This document shows positions 9,398 to 18,573 of a stretch of DNA of 64,000 bases, piece after piece. How positions within the stretch are numbered: the stretch's first letter is position 1; every line of letters starts with the position of its first letter. Both the position numbers and the translations under genes were made by a program. The stretch covers positions 4,955,501 through 5,019,500 of the forward strand of contig NZ_CP042176.1 of assembly GCF_005937885.2 (NCBI RefSeq). The letters are read 5' to 3'. This DNA is from Bradyrhizobium sp. KBS0727 (lineage in GTDB: Bacteria; Pseudomonadota; Alphaproteobacteria; Rhizobiales; Xanthobacteraceae). The notes beneath the pieces were generated by a model, which had not been told where the DNA came from, ran no database searches, and saw only the letters and a program-made list of their open reading frames with translations.

Positions 9398-10471
9398 TCA
9401 GGCCGCCGCCGCCTTCCTGCGGTTTGCAGCGATTCTTTCATCCACCAGGATAACAATGGCGTCGAGCAGGGGATGGCTCATGCCTTGTTGTTGGGCGACG
9501 AGTTGCACCAGCTTGTCGGCACGTTCGATATTAATCGCGCCATTGTTGAGCGCGCGCGCAGCCGAAGCCGGACGCGACAGGCTTTCCGCGGCCGCAGCAT
9601 ATTTCTCGAATGGTACAAGTTCATCGCGCGAGGCACCAAGCTTGACGCACACGTCCAGGACGAACTCGTATATCGAACGCGAATCCTCGAGATTGGCATG
9701 CACCGCTTCCTGTGCGGTTCGCATGCCGTCCTGGGTGATACACCTGTAATTGCCGGCCAGAAGCATCGCCCATTTGGCCAGTGGCACGAAAAGCGAGTCG
9801 TGAACACGCAATTTTACCGGCAGTTCGATCCTGCCTTCCGGTGCATCGAAACGAACGGCATCGATATCCTTCTCGATGTTGCGAAGGATCTCGTTGCTCT
9901 TCTCGTTGTCAAAGCGTGCAACCTTGAAGTTGGTCGGCAAAGTTACTTGCAATATGTTGACCTTCTCCTCCGGAGGCCGGACCGCCTGCGGATCCGGGCT
10001 GCACAATGTCAACGTGCCGGGATCGAAGCTGTCCCATACCGCAGGCATGGCGTATGCTGGCCCGAGCAATTCGCTGTTCACATTGCGTATACGCTTCATG
10101 TAAGGCAGCGGCGGCATGTTCATAATCGACATGCACGGCACACGCGACTTCGCCACGGCATCGAGCAATTCGCGCACACCGGGCGAGCCGTATTGCGGCT
10201 CCTGCATCGCCAGCCCGATCAGGTCATAGTCTTTAGGATTTATATCGGCCGGACCGGAAGCAGACACCTTGCCCGGCAACTTGCGGGAATCGATCTCGAT
10301 CTGCTCCTTGCGGCCCCGGATCGGCATCCGCACGCGAAAGCCTTCGGAATTGATAAGGTCAGCCTCAGCCGGCAAACAAACAAGTTTCACGCTGTGGCCG
10401 CCGAACATCATTTTGGACGCAAGAAGCGAACCATACGACGCACCGAGAATAAGAATCTTGTAGTTGGGCAT
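9398..10471 (-). CDS. Ketopantoate-reductase-like (ApbA/PanE-type) NAD(P)-dependent reductase
   Basis: This 357-aa protein begins with a Rossmann segment, YKILILGASYGSLLASKM, in which the usual GxGxxG is GASYGS. It continues with GHSVKLVC and a helical C-terminal half as in 2-dehydropantoate 2-reductase-like proteins. The start ATG 10471 is chosen because the Rossmann strand begins at residue 4; an upstream in-frame ATG at 10528 adds a non-homologous stretch. It is part of a minus-strand series with the MFS carrier and aminotransferase 2. It probably reduces a 2-oxo acid or related compound of that pathway; a role in pantothenate synthesis is less likely given its neighbours. Confidence 0.75.
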   Translation of the reverse strand: MPNYKILILGASYGSLLASKMMFGGHSVKLVCLPAEADLINSEGFRVRMPIRGRKEQIEIDSRKLPGKVSASGPADINPKDYDLIGLAMQEPQYGSPGVRELLDAVAKSRVPCMSIMNMPPLPYMKRIRNVNSELLGPAYAMPAVWDSFDPGTLTLCSPDPQAVRPPEEKVNILQVTLPTNFKVARFDNEKSNEILRNIEKDIDAVRFDAPEGRIELPVKLRVHDSLFVPLAKWAMLLAGNYRCITQDGMRTAQEAVHANLEDSRSIYEFVLDVCVKLGASRDELVPFEKYAAAAESLSRPASAARALNNGAINIERADKLVQLVAQQQGMSHPLLDAIVILVDERIAANRRKAAAA

Positions 10472-10579
10472 GGTTTGGCTCCGGTGTTGAATAGATATCG
10501 ACAAGGCTGGACGTGCAGGCGCTCTCACAACCTGAAAATGATCCGATAGGAGCTGACCGCCTCGGCCGCGGTAGAGAGG

Positions 10580-11872
10580 TCATTTTAGCTCTTGAGCGAG
10601 TACACCTCGCTTGACCGGATTCACTTCCGCAAGTTCTTCAAAGGGCTTTTCAGGATGCATCAGGAACGCCGAAAACCCGCCAAGCAGGAGCAATCCCATC
10701 GACATCAGGAACGGCAAGTACCAGTTGCCCGTCACGTCGATCACATAACCGGCGACCAAAGGCGAAACGATCGCCGCCAGCGCCGACCCGGTATTCATCA
10801 GGCCGGCGGCCGTCCCCGAATATTTCGGCGCTATATCCATCGGCACCGACCACATCGGCCCGATGGTGATCTCGGCAAAGAAGAAGCCGCCTGACAGACA
10901 CAGGGCGACCACCGTGATGTCGTGGATGAACAGGATCGGAAGCAGCGACAAAAGAGCTCCGGCGAAACCCGCGACGGTGACACTCAGCCGCGCCAAGCGG
11001 ACGTTGCCCGTTCGCTTGAGAATGCGATCGGACAGAATGCCGCCGAGGCTGTCGCCGACGACGCCGGCAAAGAACACGCCGGAAGCAAACAGCGCCGAAT
11101 TCTTGATATCCAGGCTGTAGTTGTTCTTGAAGAACAGCGGCAGCCAATTGAGATATAGCCAGAGCGTCCAGCCGTAACAGAAGTAGGTGAGCGTGACCGG
11201 CCACATCCGGCGCAACAGCGGTCCCCACGGCACCTGCGGTCGCTGGTCGAGGGGGCGCGGCGGCAGCGACGCCAGTTCGGCCTCGGTGATTCCGGGGTGA
11301 TCCTTCGGTTCATTGCGGAAATACAGCGCCCACACTACGCCCCACACCAGGCTGACCAGACCCAGCGCGACGAACGAGCCACGCCAGGTCAGCCAGACCA
11401 TCAGCGTTGCGATCAACGGCGGCGTCGCGGCGTTTCCGAGCCGCGCGAATGCGTGGGTGAGGCCTTGGGCGAAGCCACGCCGGTTGGCGGGCGTCCAGTA
11501 CTGCATGGCGCGCGTCGCCGTCGGAAAGGTTGCTCCTTCGCCGAAACCAAGCGCGACGCGCGCAATGAACAGCGTCAGCAGGCTGGTCACGAAGCCGGTC
11601 GCGATGGTGGCGAGCGCCCAGATCAGCCCGCACCAGAACAGGGTCTTGCGCGGCCCAAAGCGGTCTCCGACCCAGCCGCCGATTACCTGGAACAGCAAAT
11701 AGGGATAGGCAAAGGCCGAGAATACCAACCCGAGCTCCGTGTTGCTCAGACCGAGTTCTTTCTGGATTTCACTGGCCGCCGTGCCGATGTTGACCCGGTC
11801 GACATAGGTGATGAAGTACATGACGCACAACATCGCCAGCACGACATGCGTGGCCTTGAACCGAAGCCGCAT
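10580..11872 (-). CDS. MFS transporter, anion:cation symporter (ACS) family
   Basis: This 430-aa inner-membrane carrier has twelve predicted hydrophobic segments. The N-terminus ITYVDRVNIGTAASEIQKEL, the GDRFGPRK loop after helix 2 and GEGATFPTATRAMQYW are typical of ACS carriers for hexuronates, tartrate or similar organic anions. It is encoded between aminotransferase 2 and the reductase, so it likely imports the substrate of this cluster. ATG 11872 follows GGGAGGG. The substrate is an inference; a carboxylate fits the dehydrogenase and transaminases nearby. Confidence 0.88.
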   Translation of the reverse strand: MRLRFKATHVVLAMLCVMYFITYVDRVNIGTAASEIQKELGLSNTELGLVFSAFAYPYLLFQVIGGWVGDRFGPRKTLFWCGLIWALATIATGFVTSLLTLFIARVALGFGEGATFPTATRAMQYWTPANRRGFAQGLTHAFARLGNAATPPLIATLMVWLTWRGSFVALGLVSLVWGVVWALYFRNEPKDHPGITEAELASLPPRPLDQRPQVPWGPLLRRMWPVTLTYFCYGWTLWLYLNWLPLFFKNNYSLDIKNSALFASGVFFAGVVGDSLGGILSDRILKRTGNVRLARLSVTVAGFAGALLSLLPILFIHDITVVALCLSGGFFFAEITIGPMWSVPMDIAPKYSGTAAGLMNTGSALAAIVSPLVAGYVIDVTGNWYLPFLMSMGLLLLGGFSAFLMHPEKPFEELAEVNPVKRGVLAQELK

Positions 11873-11964
11873 ATTTCCCTCCCGTTTCGCTTTTTATTTA
11901 TTGTATTGCTTCAACGGCTGCGCCGAACCGATGGCGCTAACCGTCCTGATGGTCTGCGACCCGG

Positions 11965-13167
11965 TCAGGTTTGAACCACCTTCAGGTGCGCCGGAGAATT
12001 TGACTGCGTCCGCTCTTCCAGCGATTTCATCGCAGCTTCGACGCCGCCGGCCCGATGCGGCACGCCCGCAGCGGAGAGACCCATCTCGACGCCGGACAGG
12101 GCCCCAATCAACGTCAGTTCGTTGCACTCGCCGAGGTGACCAATGCGAAACACCTTGCCGGCGAGCTTGCTCAGACCGGAGCCGAGCGACATGTTGTAGG
12201 TATCGAGCACGGTCTTGCGGAACTTGTCGGCGTCGTGCCCCGGCGGCATCAGCACAGCCGTCAGCACCGGTGAAAATTCAGCCGGTTCGAGGCACAGCAC
12301 TTCAAGGCCCCAATGCGCGACGGCAGCGCGGGTAGCCGCCGCCAGACGGTGGTGTCGAGCGAACACCGCGTCCAGCCCTTCCTCGAGCAGCATCGCAATG
12401 GCTTCGCGCAACCCGTAGAGCAAGTTGGTCGCCGGCGTGTAGGGGAAGAATCCCGCCGCATTGGGCTTCAGCATCTCTTCCCAATCCCAATACGACCGCG
12501 GCATCCTGTTGGTCTTCGCAGCGGCGCGGGCTTTCTCGGAGATGGCGTTGAAGCCGAGCCCCGGCGGCAGCATGAATCCCTTTTGCGAACAGCTGACGGT
12601 GACGTCGACTTTCCACTCGTCATGCCGGTAATCGACCGAGCCCAGCGAGGAAATCGTATCCACCAGCAGCAGCGCCGGATGGCCCACCTTGTCCATGACG
12701 GCGCGAATGTCGCCGATCCGGCTGGTGACGCCGGTGGAAGTCTCGTTATGCACCACCATCACCGCCTTGATGGCATGCGTGATGTCCTGCGCCAGCGCGA
12801 CTCCAATCGCCGTGGGATCGGCGCCATGGCGCCAGTCGCCCGGCACAAAATCGACCTCGATGCCCCAGCGCGCCGCCATCTGCCGCCACAGCGTGGCAAA
12901 ATGGCCGGTTTCGACCATCAGGACCTTATCGCCCGGCGAAAGCGTATTGACGATCGCCGCTTCCCAGGCCCCCGTCCCCGACGAAGGAAAGATGATGACC
13001 GGTCCGTTGGTCTTGAAGATTTTTCGGCAGCCGTCGAACACCGCCTTGCCGAGTTCGGCAAATTCGGAACTCCGATGGTCAATGACCGGCATGTCCATGG
13101 CGCGGAGCACACGATCGGGCACCGGGCTTGGCCCGGGAATTTGCAGGAAATGGCGTCCTTGGGGCAT
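11965..13167 (-). CDS. Class V PLP aminotransferase, serine-glyoxylate aminotransferase-like (copy 2)
   Basis: This 400-aa paralogue of the 7231-8430 gene shares FLQIPGPSPVPDRVLRAMDM, FPSSGTGAWEAAIVN, LLLVDTISSLGS and the lysine block SCSQKGFMLPPG. ATG 13167 is preferred over the ATG 21 bp upstream because GAGGAA sits 5 bp before it and homology with copy 1 starts there. It is the first gene of the minus-strand set and is divergent from the GntR regulator. Two such enzymes in one cluster may use different amino donors or acceptors. Confidence 0.9.
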   Translation of the reverse strand: MPQGRHFLQIPGPSPVPDRVLRAMDMPVIDHRSSEFAELGKAVFDGCRKIFKTNGPVIIFPSSGTGAWEAAIVNTLSPGDKVLMVETGHFATLWRQMAARWGIEVDFVPGDWRHGADPTAIGVALAQDITHAIKAVMVVHNETSTGVTSRIGDIRAVMDKVGHPALLLVDTISSLGSVDYRHDEWKVDVTVSCSQKGFMLPPGLGFNAISEKARAAAKTNRMPRSYWDWEEMLKPNAAGFFPYTPATNLLYGLREAIAMLLEEGLDAVFARHHRLAAATRAAVAHWGLEVLCLEPAEFSPVLTAVLMPPGHDADKFRKTVLDTYNMSLGSGLSKLAGKVFRIGHLGECNELTLIGALSGVEMGLSAAGVPHRAGGVEAAMKSLEERTQSNSPAHLKVVQT

Positions 13168-13201
13168 GGATTCCTCGTTTCGGACCAAAGCTGCCGAAAT
13201 A

Positions 13202-13215
13202 TTGCATTCATTTTT
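13202..13215 (+). promoter_or_regulatory. Shared upstream motif, copy 1
   Basis: TTGCATTCATTTTT lies in the divergent promoter region. A near copy, TTGCATTTATTTTT, lies upstream of the dehydrogenase gene at 14075-14088. Two occurrences only in the two regulatory gaps of one cluster suggest a common regulator or promoter element. Confidence 0.35.
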
Positions 13216-13233
13216 TTGGATATCAACCTAAAA

Positions 13234-13248
13234 ATTGTTCACAACAAT
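13234..13248. promoter_or_regulatory. Perfect inverted repeat, candidate GntR operator
   Basis: ATTGTT-CAC-AACAAT is a perfect 6-bp inverted repeat, 38 bp before the GntR start and about 65 bp before the divergent aminotransferase start. It is well placed for autoregulation and control of both directions. Confidence 0.45.
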
Positions 13249-13286
13249 GCATCGACGGCTCCCAATTCAAAGCCTATGTTTCGCTT

Positions 13287-14009
13287 ATGAAGCCCTTGAT
13301 TCCCCATGATGCCGGTTCGACGGCCCTTGCAACCGCGGCGGATGCCAGCCGTGAAGACCAGTCCCTGCATGGCGAGACCTTAACGCGGCTGCGGGACCAT
13401 ATCGTCGAAGGCAACATCCCGGACGGTGGCCGCGTTCCTGAGCGTCAGCTTTGCGAGATGATGGGCATTTCGCGCACGCCGCTGCGCGAGGCCCTGAAGG
13501 TACTGGCTTCTGAAGGGCTGGTGGAACTGCTACCCAACCGTGGCGCGCGCATTCGGCAATTGAGCGAGCGCGATCTTGCCGAACTGTTCGACGTCATGGG
13601 CGGGCTCGAAAGCCTGGCCGGCCGCCTCGCCTGCGAAAACATCACCGACGCCGAAATCGCCGAGATCGAGCGGCTGCATTACGAGATGTACGGCTTCTAC
13701 CTGAACCGCGACATGCACGGCTATTTCCGCGTCAATCAGTTGATCCACCACAAGATCGTCGAAGCCTCGCGCAACACAACGCTGCGAAACACTTACGCCA
13801 ACTTCGCCGGCCGCATTCGGCGGGTCCGCTACTCCGCCAATTTTGCCCGCAAGCGCGAGCGATGGGGGGAAGCCATGCGCGAACACGAGACCATCCTGGA
13901 CGCGCTGCGTCGCCGCGCCGGCAGCGAACTCAGCGACATCCTGTTTATACATTTGCGCAACAAGCGGACGGCCGCGGTCGAACATCTGAAAGACGGCGTC
14001 GACGCCTAG
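13287..14009 (+). CDS. GntR-family transcriptional regulator with FCD domain
   Basis: This 240-aa regulator has a winged helix (residues 30-95) with PERQLCEMMGISRTPLREAL and LVELLPNRGARIRQL, followed by an all-helical FCD ligand domain with metal-ligand-type histidines (HYEMY, HKIVEASRN, HETILDAL). FCD regulators usually respond to organic acids. ATG 13287 is used because the upstream extension overlaps the divergent promoter. It lies between the aminotransferase/MFS operon and the dehydrogenase operon and probably controls both. Confidence 0.9.
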   Translation: MKPLIPHDAGSTALATAADASREDQSLHGETLTRLRDHIVEGNIPDGGRVPERQLCEMMGISRTPLREALKVLASEGLVELLPNRGARIRQLSERDLAELFDVMGGLESLAGRLACENITDAEIAEIERLHYEMYGFYLNRDMHGYFRVNQLIHHKIVEASRNTTLRNTYANFAGRIRRVRYSANFARKRERWGEAMREHETILDALRRRAGSELSDILFIHLRNKRTAAVEHLKDGVDA

Positions 14010-14039
14010 GTCAGGCGAGGCGCCGCCCACGCCTTGGTC

Positions 14040-14055
14040 GTTTTGAATTCAAAAC
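14040..14055. promoter_or_regulatory. 16-bp perfect palindrome upstream of the dehydrogenase
   Basis: GTTTTGAATTCAAAAC is a perfect palindrome 55 bp before ATG 14110. It differs in sequence from the repeat at 13234, so it may bind the same regulator loosely or a different one. Confidence 0.35.
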
Positions 14056-14109
14056 TAAACATAATACGAAATCGTTGCATTTATTTTTCCACCCAAGTAC
14101 GAGCGAGCG

Positions 14110-17100
14110 ATGTTTGCCGGTAGCAGCGGGGGTGGAATGTCCAACAAAGGCTCAGTGACGCTCGAAAACAGGTTGGCCCGCGAGATCAAGGGCGACGTTT
14201 TCTTCGATGCCTTCAACCGCGGCCGCTATGCGACCGACGCCTCTTTCTACCAGATCGTGCCGCTCGGCGTGGTGGTTCCCCGGACCATGGACGAGGCACT
14301 TCGTACGCTCGCCATCGTCAGGGATGAGGGCCGGATCGTCACCCCCCGCGGCGGCGGCACCTCGCAGTGCGGCCAGACCGTCAATGATGGCGTAGTCGTC
14401 GACTTTTCGAAGCATCTGAACCACCTCCTTTCGCTCGATGTCGCCAACCGGACCTGCGTGGTCGAACCCGGCATCGTGCTGGATGATCTCAACCGCCAGC
14501 TTAGAAAGCACGGGCTGTGGTTTCCGGTCGACGTTTCCACCGCCTCCCGCGCCACCATCGGCGGCATGGCCGGCAATAATTCCTGCGGCGGACGCTCGCT
14601 GCGCTACGGCACCATGCGCGACAACACGCTGTCGATGGATGCGGCGCTGGCCGACGGCACGCTGCTGCATTTCGGCGAGGTGCCGCGCGATCTCGCGCAG
14701 GTCAACTCGCCCGACACTGGCCTTGCGCTGTTCCGCGATATGCTCGATCTCGGCGAGCGGGAGGCAGGCGAGATCGCCGAGCGGTTTCCGAAAGTGCAGC
14801 GCCGCGTCGGCGGCTACAACCTCGATGCGCTGGTGCCGCGCAATGCGCCCAACAATATGGCGCATCTGCTGGTCGGCTCCGAAGGCACACTGGCCTTCAC
14901 CACGCAGGTCGAGCTGAAGCTCTGGCCTGTGATCCGCAACAAGGTGCTGGGCGTCTGCCACTTCGGAAGCTTCTATGAGGCGATGGATGCGGCGCAGCAT
15001 CTGGTGAAGCTGCGCCCCATTGCAGTCGAGCTGGTCGACCGCACCATGATTGCGCTCGGCCGCGATATCGCGATGTTCCAGCCCATTATCAGTACCGCCG
15101 TGCGCGGCGATCCCGACGCGGTGCTGATCGTGGAATTCGCCGAGGAAGACCAGGCCGAAAACCTGCAACGCCTGAAGCAGCTTGGCGAACTGATGGGCGA
15201 TCTCGGATTCGGCTGGGACCAGCCGCAGCGCAAATGGGGCGGCGTGGTCGAAATCACCAAGCCCGCCCTTCAGGCCAGCATCGCCGATTTCCGCGCCGCC
15301 GGGCTCAACGTCATGATGTCGATGAAGCAGGAGGGCAAGCCGGTCTCCTTTGTCGAGGATTGCGCGGTGCCGCTGCCACACCTGGCCGACTATACCGAAC
15401 GGCTCAACGCCATCTTCGCCAGGCACGGCACCCGCGGCACCATGTACGCGCACGCCTCCGAAGGCTGCCTGCACGTACGCCCGGTGCTCAACTTAAAACT
15501 CGAAAAAGACGTCAAGGCGATGCGCGCCATCGCCGAAGAAACGTTCGAGGTGGTGCGCGAATACAAGGGTTCGCATTCCGGCGAGCATGGCGACGGCCTG
15601 GTTCGCTCGGAATTTCATGAGACGATGTTCGGCTCCCGCATCGTTGCCGACTTCCGCGAGATCAAGGCGCGCTTCGACCCGGAAAACATCCTCAATCCAG
15701 GCAAGATCGTCGATCCACCCAAAATGGACGATCGTTCGCTGTTTCGCTATCCGCCGGAGTATCGCGTCACGGAGTTCAAGACCGCGCTCGACTGGTCGGC
15801 CTATCCCGGCGCCGGCGGCGGCTTTCAGGGCGCGGTGGAGATGTGCAACAACAACGGCGCCTGCCGGAAGCTCGAAGGCGGCGTGATGTGCCCGTCCTAC
15901 CGCGCCACCCGCAACGAGAAGGATGTCACCCGCGGCCGCGCCAACACGCTGCGGCTCGCAATGTCAGGCCAGTTGGGCCCGGATGCGCTGGCTTCCGACG
16001 AGATGATGGACACGCTCAAACTCTGCGTGTCCTGCAAGGCGTGCCGCCACGAGTGCCCGACCGGCGTCGACATGGCCAAGATGAAGGTCGAGGTACTGGC
16101 CGCGCGCGCAGCCAAGCACGGACTGTCGCTGCGCGACCGGCTGGTCGGTTATCTCCCGCATTACGCTGGGCTTGCATCCCGGCTCGCTCCGCTCGCCAAC
16201 TGGCGCAACCGCAGCCCGGTGCTGCGCGCGCTGTTCGAAAAATTCGCAGGCATCAGCGCGCAACGCGCTTTGCCCGCGTTCCGGCGCGACGTGTTCAGAC
16301 CCGATGCCGAGGCCTTCGGCCCCGTCGACGGCCGCGAGGTCGTGCTGTTCGCCGACACCTTCAACCGCGCCTATGAGCGGGAAAATCTCGATGCTGCGCT
16401 GCGTGTGCTGGTCGAAGGCGGATACCGCGTCCATGTTCCCAAGGCCGCCGATCGCGGCCGGCCGCTCTGCTGCGGACGCACTTTCCTTTCGGCGGGCCTG
16501 GTCGATCAGGCGCGCAGCGAACTGGACCGGCTGGTCGCGACCTACTCACCCTTCGCCGCGCGCGGCGTGCCGATCGTGGGGCTGGAGCCGAGCTGCCTCC
16601 TGACGCTCCGCGACGAACTGCTTTCGCTGCGCTCCGACAACGATGCCAGAAACGTCAGCGCGCATGCGCTGTTGTTCGAGGAGTTTCTGGTTCGCGAGGC
16701 GGAGGCTGGCCGGCTTAAACTTCCGGTTGGCTCTATCCCTGAGAAGGCGCTGGTGCACGGCCACTGCCACCAGAAATCATTCGGCGCGTTCAAGCCGGTC
16801 GAGAAGATCCTGCGCCTGATCCCCGACCTCAACGTCGAGATCATCGAGTCCAGTTGCTGCGGCATGGCCGGCGCCTTCGGTTATGGCGCCGACACCTATC
16901 AAGCTTCGATCGATATGGCCGAACTCTCGCTGCTGCCGGCGGTGCGCGGTGCCGACGCGGCCGCGCTGATCGTCGCCGACGGCACCTCGTGCCGGCATCA
17001 GATCAAGGACGGCACGAAGCGTACAGCGCTTCACGTCGCACAGGTGCTGGCGATGAGCCTCGACAGCGCCAAAACCCATTCAGACCCCTCCCCTGTCACA

Positions 17101-17121
17101 AAGGAACAGAATAATGGCTGA
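14110..17121 (+). CDS. FAD/Fe-S 2-hydroxyacid (glycolate/D-lactate-type) dehydrogenase, GlcD-GlcF fusion
   Basis: This 1003-aa fusion has an FAD-binding type-4 domain first (TPRGGGTSQCGQTVNDG and MAGNNSCGGRSLRYGTMRDN for the FAD pyrophosphate), then the FAD-oxidase C-terminal domain with HSGEHGDGLVRSEF. Two ferredoxin-like clusters follow (CNNNGACRKL with a downstream Cys; CVSCKACRHECPTGVDMAK), then CCG domains (LCCGRTF, HCHQKSFGAF, SSCCGMAGAFGY). Family members oxidise D-lactate, glycolate or D-2-hydroxyglutarate at the inner membrane and pass electrons to quinone. ATG 14110 or 14137 could be the start. The end overlaps the next gene by 8 bp. It likely supplies the 2-oxo acid used by the transaminases. 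Confidence 0.88.
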   Translation: MFAGSSGGGMSNKGSVTLENRLAREIKGDVFFDAFNRGRYATDASFYQIVPLGVVVPRTMDEALRTLAIVRDEGRIVTPRGGGTSQCGQTVNDGVVVDFSKHLNHLLSLDVANRTCVVEPGIVLDDLNRQLRKHGLWFPVDVSTASRATIGGMAGNNSCGGRSLRYGTMRDNTLSMDAALADGTLLHFGEVPRDLAQVNSPDTGLALFRDMLDLGEREAGEIAERFPKVQRRVGGYNLDALVPRNAPNNMAHLLVGSEGTLAFTTQVELKLWPVIRNKVLGVCHFGSFYEAMDAAQHLVKLRPIAVELVDRTMIALGRDIAMFQPIISTAVRGDPDAVLIVEFAEEDQAENLQRLKQLGELMGDLGFGWDQPQRKWGGVVEITKPALQASIADFRAAGLNVMMSMKQEGKPVSFVEDCAVPLPHLADYTERLNAIFARHGTRGTMYAHASEGCLHVRPVLNLKLEKDVKAMRAIAEETFEVVREYKGSHSGEHGDGLVRSEFHETMFGSRIVADFREIKARFDPENILNPGKIVDPPKMDDRSLFRYPPEYRVTEFKTALDWSAYPGAGGGFQGAVEMCNNNGACRKLEGGVMCPSYRATRNEKDVTRGRANTLRLAMSGQLGPDALASDEMMDTLKLCVSCKACRHECPTGVDMAKMKVEVLAARAAKHGLSLRDRLVGYLPHYAGLASRLAPLANWRNRSPVLRALFEKFAGISAQRALPAFRRDVFRPDAEAFGPVDGREVVLFADTFNRAYERENLDAALRVLVEGGYRVHVPKAADRGRPLCCGRTFLSAGLVDQARSELDRLVATYSPFAARGVPIVGLEPSCLLTLRDELLSLRSDNDARNVSAHALLFEEFLVREAEAGRLKLPVGSIPEKALVHGHCHQKSFGAFKPVEKILRLIPDLNVEIIESSCCGMAGAFGYGADTYQASIDMAELSLLPAVRGADAAALIVADGTSCRHQIKDGTKRTALHVAQVLAMSLDSAKTHSDPSPVTKEQNNG

Positions 17122-17542
17122 ACTCACCCTCGACGTTGCCCGCAAGATTCTCGATGCCGCGCTTGCCAAGGGCGTCGAAAAGAAATTCAAGCCGCTGGTC
17201 ATCACCATTCTCGACGCCCGCGGCTGCGTCAAAGTCACGGCGGCACAGGACGGCACCAGCCTGATGCGAGCCGAAATCGCCCATGGCAAGGCCTATGGCG
17301 CGCTGGCGATGGGCATGGGATCGCGGGCGCTGTTCCAGCGCGCGCAGGAGCAGGCCTATTTCATCGACGCCGTGAACACGATGGCGCAGGGCCGGCTGGT
17401 GCCGGTGCCCGGCGGCGTGCTGATCATGGGCGATGGCGGCTTGCTCGGCGCGGTCGGCGTCAGCGGCGACACCTCGGACAATGACGAGATTTGCGCCCTC
17501 GCCGGCATCGAGGCCGCCGGACTGAAGGCGAACGCCGGATAA
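17114..17542 (+). CDS. GlcG/HbpS-family protein
   Basis: This 142-aa protein reads LDVARKILDAALAKG at the start and has the family core AMGMGSRALFQRA, GRLVPVPGGVLI and GALGVSGDTS-like residues (GAVGVSGDTSDNDE). GlcG-type proteins are commonly encoded with glycolate oxidase subunits; HbpS relatives bind haem. The function in this setting is unknown. Overlap of ATGGCTGA with the dehydrogenase stop indicates translational coupling. Confidence 0.88.
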   Translation: MAELTLDVARKILDAALAKGVEKKFKPLVITILDARGCVKVTAAQDGTSLMRAEIAHGKAYGALAMGMGSRALFQRAQEQAYFIDAVNTMAQGRLVPVPGGVLIMGDGGLLGAVGVSGDTSDNDEICALAGIEAAGLKANAG

Positions 17543-18573
17543 TGCACGGCAATCAAGCAACGGCTTGATGCTTTCGATTCTAAGCTATTGATTTTTTCTC
17601 GCTGCCGCACAAGGTTCCGCCACGTTTTGTTCACGGTGGTCTCACCCAATTCGTTGCGGCGTTCTCAGGGAGAGCTTTAATAGCTGCCTCGGGTCTAGTG
17701 AGTGATGCTCCACCGGAGCTGCTCTCTGTACAAATCGCTCGCCCAGTTCGGCCGGCCGGCTGTGCGCCACAGGTTCACACCCCGGACACGCTACCACCGA
17801 TACCGACATTCGCTTCATGTCGCGATTTGAAACGCCCGGAGAGTTTCATCGCGACATCCCTCCTCCAACCCCGCGCTCAGAAGCTACGGTTTGCGCGGCT
17901 ACTGAGGGTAACATCGCGGAACTAGCCGCGACAGCCTTTGTCGCGCCACTCATTGTCTTGCTGTCGATTTGAACGATCGGATACAGAGGAGAACAGTGCA
18001 GTGGCGGAGAGAGTGTCAGTCAATCCCCATTGAAAGATAAAGCTTTTCGACCTTGCTAGACCGAAACCCACCATTTGAGCTACGAGCGGAAAATGGAGTT
18101 CTGCAAGGCGAGAAGCTGTGCGGTTAGATCCTTTTCTCCAATGAGACATCTGAGAACCTCCCCCTTCGAGCAAAAGACATTGCGTGTGCCCTAAGAAGGC
18201 TCTCGGCCATCGCGCACTCATCGCGATGCTATCTCTGAAAGAAGAGGTCGCGCTTCGCCAGGGAAGCGCGACCCCAGTCAGGGAGGAAACGCCCCACATG
18301 GGGCGAGTGATGGGCAAGTGAGTGGACTCACCCAACCTCGATGGATAGCAAGAGCGGCGAACAAACGATCCGCAGTGCGATCCTAAGGAATAAGTATGGG
18401 GCGGATGGCGGACGCGATAGAAAGCCTCGCAACGCGGGCCCACTCATGCCAACCCATACTGAAAAGCGTGCAACAACGATCGAAGAAACTATGAACCTCA
18501 TGGTCGAAGAAGTCTTTCTTCGGCCTTGGCCGCCGTTGCCTTCGTTCACTGACAGGTTCATCCTATCCCTCCA
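17543..18573. other. Non-coding 1-kb stretch with two hairpins
   Basis: No convincing gene is seen. Two adjacent inverted repeats stand out: GGTCGCGCTT / AAGCGCGACC (18246-18273, 8-base loop) and CGCCCCA / TGGGGCG (18290-18305). Neither is followed by a T-run, so a terminator is not clear. The rest lacks codon structure. Confidence 0.4.

Noticed and set aside
6391-13167. Beta-hydroxyaspartate cycle
   Set aside because: Only aminotransferase-like proteins are present; the dehydratase, aldolase and iminosuccinate reductase genes were not seen.
14152-15474. A 440-codon minus-strand open frame
   Set aside because: It is the antisense of the FAD domain of the dehydrogenase and has no protein family features.
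17922-18443. A 173-codon minus-strand open frame
   Set aside because: No motif, no ribosome-binding site and hairpins inside it; composition does not look like a protein.
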